Of a stretch of DNA of 64,000 nucleotides, positions 29,564 through 38,093 are shown piece by piece. The position numbers were made by a program, and so were the translations under genes. Source of the stretch: Akkermansia muciniphila (lineage in GTDB: Bacteria > Verrucomicrobiota > Verrucomicrobiia > Verrucomicrobiales > Akkermansiaceae); the NCBI RefSeq assembly GCF_002884975.1, contig NZ_PJKB01000002.1, forward strand, positions 372,001-436,000, read 5' to 3'. Every line of letters starts with the position of its first letter. Within the stretch, counting starts at the first letter, position 1. Under the pieces are notes generated by a model. It did not search any database. It saw only the letters and a program-made list of their open reading frames with translations, and had not been told where the DNA came from.

Positions 29564-31255
29564 ATGCTTCCGGAGAAGACAGAAAAAAGGCCCATTTACG
29601 TGATCGGCCACCAGAATCCGGATACGGATGCCATTTGTTCCGCCATAGGTAATGCGGAGTTTTTAAGAGCCCATGGCGAACCTGACGCCATTGCCGCCAG
29701 ATGCGGGGAGATGACGCTGAGAACGTCCTGGGTGCTGGAAAAGGCCGGATTGCCGGAACCGCTCCTGGTTTATGACGTAACGCCCACTGCCGGGACGATC
29801 TGCCGCCGTGACGTGATCAGCGTAAGTCCGGATGATACGTTCCTGACGGCGTACCGCAGGATGACGGAGAACTCCCTTCAGACCATTCCGGTGGTTGATA
29901 CTGACCACAATCTTCATGGACTGCTGCGTTATTTTGATTTGCTGAGCCTGCTGATGCCTCTGAACATGACGGAGATGAATGTGCGCTCCGTTTTTTCCAG
30001 CCTGAGCAACATTGCCACTACCATTGACGGCAAGTGCCTGACGGGGGAGACCCTGAGTGAGGAAGAGACGCAGAATATCATTCTGGTGGGGGCTTCCAGC
30101 GAACCGAGCGTCCGGACGAGGCTTGCCAATTACAAAAGAAAGGGCATGGTCCGGGACCTGATCGTTATTTGCGGGGACCGCCCGAACGTGCAGCTTTATG
30201 CCGTGGAGCACGGGGTGCGCGCCCTGGTGACCACCTCCGGGGCGTTCCCGTCCCTGGATATTATTGAGACGGCCCAGACGACAGGCACGTGCATTTTAAG
30301 CACCCCGTGGGATACGGCCAGTGTGGGCCAGTTGATCCGTTGCTCCCGTAAGGTAATGGAGCAGGTGCACAAGGATTATACGGTTTTTCCGGAGAATATG
30401 CCGTTGCCTGAATTGAGGCAGGCCGCAGTGAAGAGCAAGCAGGCGCTGTTCCCCGTAATGAGCATCAGGATCGGCAAGATGATCGGCGTGTTGAGCAAGA
30501 CGGACCTGGTGGACCCGCCCCGCATGCGTGTAGCACTGGTGGACCATAATGAATTTTCACAGGCCGTCAAGGGGGTGGAGGAAGCGGAAATCGTGGAAGT
30601 CATGGACCATCACCGCCTGGGCACCCAGATTTCCACCCGGGATCCGATCCGCTTTTTGAATGAGCCTGTGGGCTCCACTTCCACCCTGGTGGCGCGCAGG
30701 TTTTACCACCGTGATGCGGAGCCTTCACAGGCCGTGGCGATTTGCCTGTGCGCCGGGATTCTTTCCGATACACTGAACCTGACGTCCCCCACCACGGCGC
30801 GGGCGGACAGGGAGATGCTGGAATGGCTGACCGGCATTGCCAAAATAGACGCCAAAAAGTTCACGGAGGAGTTTTTCGCCACCGGTTCCCTGCTGCGCTC
30901 CAAAACGGCGCCTTCCGCGATTATCCAGGCGGACAGGAAAACCTTTACGGAGTACGGGCACAAGATCAGCATCTCACAGATTGAGGAGATAGGCATCTTC
31001 GGCCTTCAGGAAGTTCAGGATGACCTGGTGAAGGAGCTTCAGAAATTGGTGGAGGAAGAAGGGTTGAAACTCGCATGCCTCCTGGTCACGGACATAGTCA
31101 CGCATGATTCCATGCTGCTGGCTGTGGGGGATGAAGAAGTGCTGGAGCACATTGAGTACGAACGGCTGGGGCCCAACCTGTTTTCCGCCGCTGATGTAGT
31201 CAGCCGCAAGAAGCAGCTTTTCCCGGCTATTTCCCGTGCATTGAAAACCCTGTAG
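29564..31255 (+). CDS. manganese-dependent inorganic pyrophosphatase with CBS and DRTGG domains
   Basis: A family II (DHH) pyrophosphatase of 563 residues. The catalytic DHH part is split: G-H-Q-N-P-D-T-D-A-I near the N-terminus, then V-D-H-N-E and M-D-H-H-R-L-G, then the DHHA2 C-terminal domain. Between the first motif and the second lie regulatory CBS repeats and a DRTGG domain (about 65-310), as in nucleotide-regulated CBS-PPases. The ATG at 29564 is chosen because AGGAAA lies 8 bases upstream; a GTG at 29546 is possible. It hydrolyses PPi in the cytoplasm, probably with control by adenine nucleotides. Confidence 0.87.
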   Translation: MLPEKTEKRPIYVIGHQNPDTDAICSAIGNAEFLRAHGEPDAIAARCGEMTLRTSWVLEKAGLPEPLLVYDVTPTAGTICRRDVISVSPDDTFLTAYRRMTENSLQTIPVVDTDHNLHGLLRYFDLLSLLMPLNMTEMNVRSVFSSLSNIATTIDGKCLTGETLSEEETQNIILVGASSEPSVRTRLANYKRKGMVRDLIVICGDRPNVQLYAVEHGVRALVTTSGAFPSLDIIETAQTTGTCILSTPWDTASVGQLIRCSRKVMEQVHKDYTVFPENMPLPELRQAAVKSKQALFPVMSIRIGKMIGVLSKTDLVDPPRMRVALVDHNEFSQAVKGVEEAEIVEVMDHHRLGTQISTRDPIRFLNEPVGSTSTLVARRFYHRDAEPSQAVAICLCAGILSDTLNLTSPTTARADREMLEWLTGIAKIDAKKFTEEFFATGSLLRSKTAPSAIIQADRKTFTEYGHKISISQIEEIGIFGLQEVQDDLVKELQKLVEEEGLKLACLLVTDIVTHDSMLLAVGDEEVLEHIEYERLGPNLFSAADVVSRKKQLFPAISRALKTL

Positions 31256-31353
31256 ATGTGACGGGGGAATTCATTTCCGCGTTTTAACGGGGCAGCCCCG
31301 TTCCGGAGAAATTTTTATGCGGAAACGGCTTAATCAGCCGCGCAGGAAGCAAA

Positions 31354-32394
31354 TCAGGGCATCGAAATGTCCGCCAGGATGGAACGGCGGACGGTATCCG
31401 GTATCAGCACGGTGCTGGCGCGTTCAGGTTTGAGCGGCGGTGTGCAGAAGACACGGTCCAGGCGCAGCAGCGGGAAGTTGACGGGATGGGTAGCCCCGTA
31501 TCCGGCGCCTTTAAGCTTGAAGCAATCCTGAAAGTCGCTGCTGAGTTTGGAGAAGATGGGGGATTGGGGAGCGGCGCTGAAGTTCCCGGCCAGGATGATG
31601 GGCAGTTCTCCGTGCTGGCTTCCTACCTCCTTCAGGGTATCAAACAGGTACTGGAGCTGTTTGCGGTGAATGAACCGGAGTGTGTGGAAGTATTTCCAGC
31701 AGGCGGGGGAATAAAGGTCAAAGCGGTGTTCAAAGGGCTCCAGGCTGATGTTGATAAGCCGTATTGCCAAGGAAGAGTTTTCCGGTATCCAGTCTACGAT
31801 CAGGCCTGAGGTATCCGTGATGCTTTGCGCCGGACCTATCTGGCCGTGGCGTACAATGATGGCGCAGCTTCCAATTTGCTTGATGTAGGAGGTGCGCCCG
31901 AAGATGCTGTAGGCAAATTTGAGCGTCCGGTTGTGGTTGCTGCAGCCCTGGATGAAGATGACGTCCGCCCGGAGTTTGGATATCTGTTCAATGGGCGGGT
32001 TTTCCACGCAGCCGCCGTACAGGGTAAGGATTCTGATTTGGCGGGAATCCGGCGCCGGGGGCATTTTGTAATACTCCATTCCCGTTCTGGCAATGGGAGG
32101 AATGAAATCCGTGATGACGATGCCGTATGCAAACCAGACAATGACGCCGAGCAGCCCGATCCGGGAACCGAAAATCAGCCACGCCAGAAGCGCCGGGAAG
32201 GAGAAGATAAGACAACACGCCCAGATGGGCAGTGAAGTCATGAAGGCCATCGTGTCCGAGCCGGTCCAGAAAATGGTGACGACGATGACCCACAGGCACA
32301 GAGAGACGCAACCCAGCGCTATCCCCAGGTGGTTGACACCGGATAACGCAGGCAGTGGTTCTGCCAGATGTTTGCGCCTTCTGAGCCTGTGCAC
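31354..32394 (-). CDS. membrane-anchored EEP-fold protein lacking catalytic residues
   Basis: A 346-residue protein with three hydrophobic segments (about 22-44, 52-76, 80-100) and a C-terminal endonuclease/exonuclease/phosphatase fold (about 118-346). The fold can be recognised by R-I-L-T, A-D-V-I-F-I-Q, I-I-L-A-G-N-F-S-A-A-P-Q-S-P and R-L-D-R-V-F. Every catalytic position I can align is changed: the metal-binding Glu is G150, the His of the v-x-H-L motif is Ser (N-I-S-L), G-D-F-N is G-N-F-S (270-273), and the terminal S-D-H is T-V-R (334-336). It is likely a non-enzymatic relative. It lies 12 bases after ybaB. Confidence 0.7.
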   Translation of the reverse strand: MHRLRRRKHLAEPLPALSGVNHLGIALGCVSLCLWVIVVTIFWTGSDTMAFMTSLPIWACCLIFSFPALLAWLIFGSRIGLLGVIVWFAYGIVITDFIPPIARTGMEYYKMPPAPDSRQIRILTLYGGCVENPPIEQISKLRADVIFIQGCSNHNRTLKFAYSIFGRTSYIKQIGSCAIIVRHGQIGPAQSITDTSGLIVDWIPENSSLAIRLINISLEPFEHRFDLYSPACWKYFHTLRFIHRKQLQYLFDTLKEVGSQHGELPIILAGNFSAAPQSPIFSKLSSDFQDCFKLKGAGYGATHPVNFPLLRLDRVFCTPPLKPERASTVLIPDTVRRSILADISMP

Positions 32395-32406
32395 GGTTAT
32401 GGTAGG

Positions 32407-32721
32407 TTAAAAGCCCATGCCGGGGGGCAGGTCCAGGCCGCCCGTCAGTTTTTTCATTTCCGCAGCGGCGGTTTCCTTGCCCTTGGCGATGGCGGCATTA
32501 ATGGTTTGCAGGAGCAGGTCCTGGAGAAATTCGGAATCGGACGGATCAATGATGGAAGGATCAATGACCAGTTCCGTGAGGTTGCCGTCACAGGTGGCGG
32601 TGACTTTCAGCTTGCCGCCCGCGCCTTCGAGAGTAACGGTTTGGGAGGCCAGTTTTTCCTGGGCGGCGGCAAGTCCGGCCTGCATCTGCTGGACCTGCTT
32701 CATCATTTTCATCATGTTCAT
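32407..32721 (-). CDS. ybaB: YbaB/EbfC nucleoid-associated protein
   Basis: A 104-residue protein with an N-terminal coiled segment (M-M-K-M-M-K-Q-V-Q-Q-M-Q-A-G-L) and the family core V-T-L-E-G-A-G-G-K-L-K-V-T-A-T-C-D-G-N-L. YbaB dimers bind DNA as tweezers. It sits 32 bases after dnaX, the conserved dnaX-ybaB arrangement; recR, the usual third gene, is replaced by the EEP-fold gene. Confidence 0.9.
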   Translation of the reverse strand: MNMMKMMKQVQQMQAGLAAAQEKLASQTVTLEGAGGKLKVTATCDGNLTELVIDPSIIDPSDSEFLQDLLLQTINAAIAKGKETAAAEMKKLTGGLDLPPGMGF

Positions 32722-32753
32722 GGCTGTTGTATTTGGAGATGTGGGTTGATGTA

Positions 32754-34955
32754 TTATTGGGAAATGATACGGGCGCGGAATATTTCCATGGCGGCGTCAA
32801 TCAGGGGGTCCGTATAGTAGGTGCTATCTTCATTCTCCTCTTTGACGGGTTCCCTGACGGCCGCAACGGGTTTTTCCCGGGAAGCCTGGGGTTTGGGGGC
32901 CGGAGCGGAGGCCGCCGGGGGCGGGGGCGCCGGGAGCGGGGCCAGTTCTTCCTGGACAGGTTCCGGAATGGAGGCATCCTGGCGGATGGAGATGGTAACG
33001 GGAGTGCCGCTGCGTTTGGAGAGGTCCGCTTCCAGGGCGGCGCGGAGAGGGCCGGAACCCAGACTGTCCATTCCCTGATGGTCGGAGGGGTGAAAGGAGA
33101 CGGCCACAAATGCGCCGTCATGGCCGGAAAAGACGCTGTTTGCCAGAAAGTCCGCCTGCAGGGGGAAGTTGGCGGCGGCCTGTTCCAGCGCCGCTTTCCA
33201 GTCTTCCTCTGTGATGGTTCTTCCAGATTGAAGAACAGGGGACTGCGGCTCCTCTTTTACTGCGGGAGCAGAGGTGCGGGAAGGTGCGCTTGCTGCATCA
33301 AACAGGTTATCAAAGAAACTGCTCGTTCGCCTTTCCGGAGGCAGGCTTTCCTCAGGGTCCATGAAGGTGGGTTCCGGAGAATCCGGAGGGGATACCGGAG
33401 CATCCGAGATGGCGGAGGCGGGGCGCTGGGGTTCCGCCGGGATTTCAGGAACGGGTTCCTGCTGAGGTTCAGGTGCGGAATAAAGGGGTTCTTCCTCCGG
33501 AAGAGAAGGGGGAGGTTCTTCCTCCATGGCTGCTGCCGGGACCTGCGGTTGCGGTTCGGGTGCCTCTGCGGGAGCGGGCGCCGCCGGAGCACTGGCGGGT
33601 TCACTCTGCTGCACGGCGCTCGCCGGGGACGGTTTGGCCGGGGAAAAATCCGGAACCGGGTCCATCAGGTGCTCTTCCGGAGCGGGTTCCGGTTTTTCCA
33701 CAGGAATGGGCGCCTGGACAGGTGCCGGAGGTTCCGGGGCAGGCGCTGTAACAGAAGCCGCAGGCGCCTTTTGTTCCTGGCGGTCAGAGGGCGCTTGTGC
33801 GGGGGCGGGTATGGAGGCGGTCAGCGGCGCGCCTTCCAGAGCCATGATAATATCACTGATGCTGGCTTCCGCCAGGGCGTGGACGGCCTTGATCAGGCCC
33901 ATTTCCAGATGCAGCCTTTTATTGGTTGACCAGCGCATCTTGTCTTCCGTTTCCGCCAGGACTTCCACCAGGCGCAGAATCTTGTCCGTCTGGGTGCGTT
34001 TGACGAGTTCGGCGAGTTCCTCCTTGGAGGCTTCCGGGAGGGAGTCAAAGCTGGCTTCCGGATCCACCTTGGAGACCAGAATTTCACGTACGGCGGAAAT
34101 GATTTCAGACAGGAACTGGCCCATGTCTCTTCCCGCCTCCGCCTGCTCATGCAGAAGGTGGAGCAGGGACGGGAGCTCCTTGTTCAGAATGAGCGCCAGA
34201 GCATGCGCCACGGTTTCCCGGGAAGTGATGCCGAAGATGTGGAGCACCTGTTCCTCTTCAATCTGGTTTCCGCAGAAGGAAACCAGCTGGTCCAGCATGG
34301 ACTGGGCATCCCGCATGCCGCCGTCCGCCACCTTGGCTACGGCAAAGGCCGCTTCACGGCTCAGGCTCACTCCTTCCGCAGAAGCGATGTGGAGCAGGTG
34401 TTCCGCAATGATTTCGGAGGGAATGGGGCGCAGGTCAAAACGCTGGCAGCGCGACAGGATGGTCGGCAGAATCTTGTGGGGTTCCGTCGTCGCAAAAATG
34501 AATTTGACGTGGGGAGGCGGTTCCTCCAGCGTTTTCAGCAGGGCGTTGAAGGATTCCTTGGTGAGCATGTGCACCTCATCTATATAGACAATGCGGAAAT
34601 TCCCCCGGCTGGGGGCAAAGCGCACATTGTCCCGAAGGTCGCGGATGTGGTCGATGCCGCGGTTGGATGCGCCGTCTATTTCAAGAACGTCCAGGCTCCG
34701 GCCCTCCGCGATCTCTTCACAGATGTCTTCATGCGGGTCAAAATCCACTTTCGGGCCGCCGCTGCAATTCAGGGCTTTTGCGAAAATTCTGGCAGTGGAT
34801 GTTTTTCCCGTCCCGCGCGGTCCTACAAAAAGGTAGGCATGCGCGAGGCGATTGTGCTCAATGGCGTTTTTCAACGTCTGGACGACATGATCCTGTCCGA
34901 GGACGTCATTGAATGTCAGAGGACGATATTTTCTGGCAAAGACCTGGTAACTCAC
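32754..34955 (-). CDS. dnaX: DNA polymerase III subunits gamma/tau
   Basis: Clamp-loader ATPase of 733 residues. Walker A is G-P-R-G-T-G-K-T-S-T-A (45-55), followed by the sensor and D-E-V-H-M-L Walker B. The zinc module is altered: the usual four Cys are reduced to C64 and C79, the middle two replaced by acidic residues with a His at 75. AAA+ core and domain III run to about residue 370; then a long Pro/Ala/Glu-rich linker (about 380-600) and a tau-type C-terminal domain. No convincing slippery heptamer for a gamma form was found. First gene of the dnaX-ybaB-EEP unit. Confidence 0.93.
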   Translation of the reverse strand: MSYQVFARKYRPLTFNDVLGQDHVVQTLKNAIEHNRLAHAYLFVGPRGTGKTSTARIFAKALNCSGGPKVDFDPHEDICEEIAEGRSLDVLEIDGASNRGIDHIRDLRDNVRFAPSRGNFRIVYIDEVHMLTKESFNALLKTLEEPPPHVKFIFATTEPHKILPTILSRCQRFDLRPIPSEIIAEHLLHIASAEGVSLSREAAFAVAKVADGGMRDAQSMLDQLVSFCGNQIEEEQVLHIFGITSRETVAHALALILNKELPSLLHLLHEQAEAGRDMGQFLSEIISAVREILVSKVDPEASFDSLPEASKEELAELVKRTQTDKILRLVEVLAETEDKMRWSTNKRLHLEMGLIKAVHALAEASISDIIMALEGAPLTASIPAPAQAPSDRQEQKAPAASVTAPAPEPPAPVQAPIPVEKPEPAPEEHLMDPVPDFSPAKPSPASAVQQSEPASAPAAPAPAEAPEPQPQVPAAAMEEEPPPSLPEEEPLYSAPEPQQEPVPEIPAEPQRPASAISDAPVSPPDSPEPTFMDPEESLPPERRTSSFFDNLFDAASAPSRTSAPAVKEEPQSPVLQSGRTITEEDWKAALEQAAANFPLQADFLANSVFSGHDGAFVAVSFHPSDHQGMDSLGSGPLRAALEADLSKRSGTPVTISIRQDASIPEPVQEELAPLPAPPPPAASAPAPKPQASREKPVAAVREPVKEENEDSTYYTDPLIDAAMEIFRARIISQ

Positions 34956-35174
34956 GGTTCAGAAAGACTAGAAGATGAGTCCCTGTTTGAAAAGAAAATA
35001 GAGCGTAATTGTTTTAAAATGTTGATAAGAGAAACTTTGCAGCCTCCCGTTACGAAGCTTTCCTGAAAAAAATATCAAGAAAACAATGAGGATGTCATTT
35101 TGATGTTGAAATGTGAAAATGTTCATGCCAATCTCACAAAAGTAACAGGAACCTTCTCATCTCTATTATTTCCT

Positions 35175-35951
35175 ATGTGGGTCAAAGTATCAATTGCAGC
35201 CTTGGTCATAGCTCTTCTCGGCGGAGCCATGTATTATCTTGATAACGAGGAAGCTCTAACCAAGGAGCGTAAGGAATGCGTCTCTCGCTATAAGAACCTG
35301 AACGGTCTTCGCGGTGAGTTCACGGAAGAAAAGACAAAATATGTCGACTTCCTGGTGAAAAATGAAGGGTTGACAAACGATATCAATGCCTTAACCAAGC
35401 AGAAGGACGAGCTGGAAGCCAAGAATCAGGAGCTTGCCGCCGCCAACGAGGCCAAGAAAACGGACCTCCAGGCACAGCAAACCGCCTTGGCGGAGCTTCA
35501 GTCCAAGAGCAAGGACATGGAAAGCATCCAGGCCATTGCGGACAAGATCAAGGGATTGGAAGAAGAATCCAAGCAACTGGAAGTGGTCAAGCAGGCTGAA
35601 CAGGGCAAGCATGACGCCATCGTGGCGGAAACGGAGCAGCTTGTCGTGAACAATGCGGCCCTTCGCCAGCTCAAGGCTGACCAGGATGCGCATCTTTCCC
35701 CGCCCAACCTGAAAACGCGCGTTTCCCAGGTGATTGATGATTTCAATGTAGTGGTAATTGACGGCGGCGCTGCCGATCTGGGCGTGGTGCCCGGTTCCAA
35801 GCTGGCCGTGATGAGGGACGGCAACAAAATTGCCGAGCTTGACGTGAACGCTGTTGAATCCCGTGTTTCCACGGCTACCATCCTCCCCACCACGGTAACC
35901 GCCGGCGAACGTGTTGAAGCCGGAGACATCGTTGTATCCGTCCGCCCGTAG
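35175..35951 (+). CDS. membrane-anchored coiled-coil protein, paralogue 1
   Basis: A 258-residue protein from the ATG at 35175, beginning with a membrane anchor (K-V-S-I-A-A-L-V-I-A-L-L-G-G-A-M-Y-Y-L), then a Lys/Glu/Gln-rich coiled coil (about 35-185), then a beta-rich C-terminal domain of about 70 residues (V-V-I-D-G-G-A-A-D-L-G-V-V-P-G-S-K-L). The next gene encodes the same layout, with an alignable C-terminal domain (G-V-V-P-G-S-K-L-A-V-M-R-D-G versus N-I-D-P-N-T-I-L-L-V-T-R-D-G). I do not recognise a named family. A longer start at 35100 would put 25 residues before the anchor. Likely periplasmic, perhaps a spacer or scaffold at the envelope. Confidence 0.65.
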   Translation: MWVKVSIAALVIALLGGAMYYLDNEEALTKERKECVSRYKNLNGLRGEFTEEKTKYVDFLVKNEGLTNDINALTKQKDELEAKNQELAAANEAKKTDLQAQQTALAELQSKSKDMESIQAIADKIKGLEEESKQLEVVKQAEQGKHDAIVAETEQLVVNNAALRQLKADQDAHLSPPNLKTRVSQVIDDFNVVVIDGGAADLGVVPGSKLAVMRDGNKIAELDVNAVESRVSTATILPTTVTAGERVEAGDIVVSVRP

Positions 35952-35998
35952 TCCTTTCCTGGTTCAATACACTCCATACACTCTCACATACACACACA

Positions 35999-36814
35999 AT
36001 GAAAACTGTCTTAGTAGTTTTATTGATTCTTGCAGCAGGTGCGGGCGCCTGGTTCTCCGGTCTCAGCGGCCTCTTCGGCGTCAACGGCCAGTACCAGGAC
36101 TTCAAGGAAATGATCACGTACCGCAAGGTTCTGGACAAGGAAATCCGGAATTGGACGGGATTGCGCAATGACATGATCAAGAACCGCGGTCTGGCTGCGG
36201 AGGAAAACCTGAGCCTGACCTCCACCAAGGCTTCCGTGACGCAGCAGCGTGACGAACAGCTCTCCAAGGAAACGGAGCTGAAGGAAGAGGAAGTTCAGCT
36301 GAATGCGGACCTGTCCAAGATCAACAAGCAGATGGATGAACTCAAGGCCAAGCTGAACGACTTCGGCGTTTCCAGCGTGCAGGAAATCCAGGCGAAGATG
36401 GAATCCATGGAAGCTTCCAACAAAAAGCTTCAGGAAGACATTGACCAGATCAAGAGCGCGACGGAAGTGGCTGCCAAGAAGCGCGCCGAACAAGCTACCG
36501 AGTTGGCCGGACGCCAGAAGGAACAGGCTGAATACCGCGCCGCCCTCGCCAAGAATGGGGATGAATATCCCGTTCTGTCCGTGGACCCGCAGTGGGGCTT
36601 TGTAGTGATTGGCGCCGGACAGGGCAGCAACATTGACCCGAACACGATCCTGCTTGTCACCCGTGACGGCCGCAGCATCGGCAAATTAAAGGTCACTTCC
36701 CTGGAAAAAAATCAGACGGTGGCTGATATCGTCAAGGATACCGTGCCTGCCGGTATGAGCATCCAGCCCGGCGACATGGTGCAGCTTCTGCGCCCGGTGC
36801 AGTCCGCCAAATAA
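35999..36814 (+). CDS. membrane-anchored coiled-coil protein, paralogue 2
   Basis: A 271-residue protein with an N-terminal anchor or signal (T-V-L-V-V-L-L-I-L-A-A-G-A-G-A-W-F), a coiled coil (about 35-185) rich in Lys, Glu and Gln, and a C-terminal beta domain (about 198-268) ending G-D-M-V-Q-L-L-R-P. It is the partner of the preceding gene, 47 bases downstream, with the same three-part design. The shared C-terminal domain resembles the small beta domain seen at the end of some envelope and flagellar accessory proteins, but I cannot name it firmly. Confidence 0.65.
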   Translation: MKTVLVVLLILAAGAGAWFSGLSGLFGVNGQYQDFKEMITYRKVLDKEIRNWTGLRNDMIKNRGLAAEENLSLTSTKASVTQQRDEQLSKETELKEEEVQLNADLSKINKQMDELKAKLNDFGVSSVQEIQAKMESMEASNKKLQEDIDQIKSATEVAAKKRAEQATELAGRQKEQAEYRAALAKNGDEYPVLSVDPQWGFVVIGAGQGSNIDPNTILLVTRDGRSIGKLKVTSLEKNQTVADIVKDTVPAGMSIQPGDMVQLLRPVQSAK

Positions 36815-36889
36815 GGTTCTGCCGCGTATTTTCCTTGAACCCCGCTGTGCCCTCCGGCATAGTGGGGTTCAACTTTTTAAAAGGAAACG

Positions 36890-37093
36890 ATGAAACGATT
36901 CACAGGTTCTCTTTTGCTCACGTCTTTCTCCCTTCTTCTTGTCTCTTCCTGCTCCTGGCTGATGGAGCCGAAGGAACATGAACGCATTCCGCAGCCCCCC
37001 CCCGGGGAGACAAAGAGTGCTCTCCCCCACAACAAGACTCAGAAATTCGAGGCGGAAGCCACCCTCGGACCGCTGGCTTCTCCACGACGTTAA
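36890..37093 (+). CDS. small lipoprotein
   Basis: A 67-residue protein with a clear lipoprotein signal (L-L-L-V-S-S-C, lipidated Cys at 22), followed by a 45-residue proline-rich, hydrophilic tail with no domain. It lies 75 bases after the second coiled-coil gene and may belong to the same unit. Confidence 0.6.
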   Translation: MKRFTGSLLLTSFSLLLVSSCSWLMEPKEHERIPQPPPGETKSALPHNKTQKFEAEATLGPLASPRR

Positions 37094-37175
37094 AAGCGTT
37101 CAAATGACGGCGGGCGGTAATTCTGTTCTTTACAGCACCCGGCAAACCGGATACAACGCACCCCGATTTTCAAGC

Positions 37176-37264
37176 GGAGAGATGGCTGAGCTGGTCTAAG
37201 GCACTCGACTCGAAATCGAACGTAGGGCAACCTACCGTGGGTTCGAATCCCACTCTCTCCGCCA
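37176..37264 (+). tRNA. tRNA-Ser (anticodon CGA)
   Basis: An 89-base tRNA with a long variable arm (CGTAGGGCAACCTACCG region) and encoded CCA. Anticodon loop CTCGAAA gives CGA, reading TCG. Acceptor GGAGAGA pairs with TCTCTCC. Confidence 0.95.
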
Positions 37265-37275
37265 CTTTTTAATGG

Positions 37276-37303
37276 AAGCCCGTCCTTGAGACGGGCTTTT
37301 TTG
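37276..37303 (+). terminator. terminator after tRNA-Ser
   Basis: AAGCCCGTC-CTTGA-GACGGGCTT followed by TTTT. Confidence 0.9.
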
Positions 37304-37351
37304 TCCCTTGGTGCGGGGAATATCCATCCGGGAAATACGGAGGAAGGTTAT

Positions 37352-38092
37352 TCAATGATAGAGGGGGCGTCCTTTGATGGCTTCCTTGAGCCGCTCCCCG
37401 TTGGGATGGTTGTAGCTGTAGTAGTTCCTGGATGCCGTTTCGGTGGGTTTTCCGATGATGATATGGTCCAGGAAACGGACGCCGAGGAGTTTGGCGCATT
37501 CCCGGACGCGTTCTGTCAGGAGGTCGTCCGTGCGGCTGGGCGCCGGATTTCCGCTGGGGTGATTGTGCGCCAGAATGAAGCCGTAGGCGTTATGGATGAC
37601 GGAAGGGCGCAGGATGTCGCGCGGGTGGGCAATGGATTCGTTCAGGGTGCCGCTGGAGATTTCCACAGGCTTGATGAGGCTGCATTTGGTATCCAGCAGC
37701 AGAACAAGCACGGTTTCCCTGTCCCTCCAGCGCATCGCGGTGGTCAAATAGTCGTAGACGTCTTCAGGCGTCTGGATGGGGCGCCGCATCATCGTTTCCC
37801 GTAGGGCCCGCGCGCCCAGTTCGAAAGCGGCGCTCAGCGTGGCCGCTTTCGCCATGCCTATTCCCTTGCAGATGTCCGCTATTTCCGCGGCATCCATGTG
37901 GGCCAGGGCATCCAGGGAGCCTGCGGACTGGATCAGGTCCGAGGACATGTCCAGTACGTTTTTTCCCTTGATACCCATCCGCAGGAAGATCGCCAGCAGT
38001 TCCGCATTGCTGAGGCTGTGCCTTCCCTGGCGCAGCAGTTTCTCCCTCGGCAGGGATTGGGAGGGGAGGTCCTGGAGTTTGCGGTAGGCCAT
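37352..38092 (-). CDS. radC: RadC family JAMM/MPN protein
   Basis: A 246-residue protein: helix-hairpin-helix region (about 25-100; L-L-A-I-F-L-R-M-G-I-K-G-K) and an MPN/JAMM domain with the metal motif H-N-H-P-S-G plus a downstream Asp (S-R-T-D-D). The family's role in DNA repair is unsettled. It starts one base after the nnr stop, so the two are probably one transcript. Confidence 0.9.
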   Translation of the reverse strand: MAYRKLQDLPSQSLPREKLLRQGRHSLSNAELLAIFLRMGIKGKNVLDMSSDLIQSAGSLDALAHMDAAEIADICKGIGMAKAATLSAAFELGARALRETMMRRPIQTPEDVYDYLTTAMRWRDRETVLVLLLDTKCSLIKPVEISSGTLNESIAHPRDILRPSVIHNAYGFILAHNHPSGNPAPSRTDDLLTERVRECAKLLGVRFLDHIIIGKPTETASRNYYSYNHPNGERLKEAIKGRPLYH

Positions 38093-38093
38093 G

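Noticed and set aside
32727-33929. 400-codon plus-strand Arg/Gly-rich open frame opposite dnaX
   Set aside because: It is the reverse of the Pro/Ala/Glu-rich linker of tau; no initiation signal or homology.
32754-34955. Programmed -1 frameshift in dnaX giving a gamma subunit
   Set aside because: I looked for an A-rich slippery heptamer with downstream structure in the coding strand and found no convincing one.
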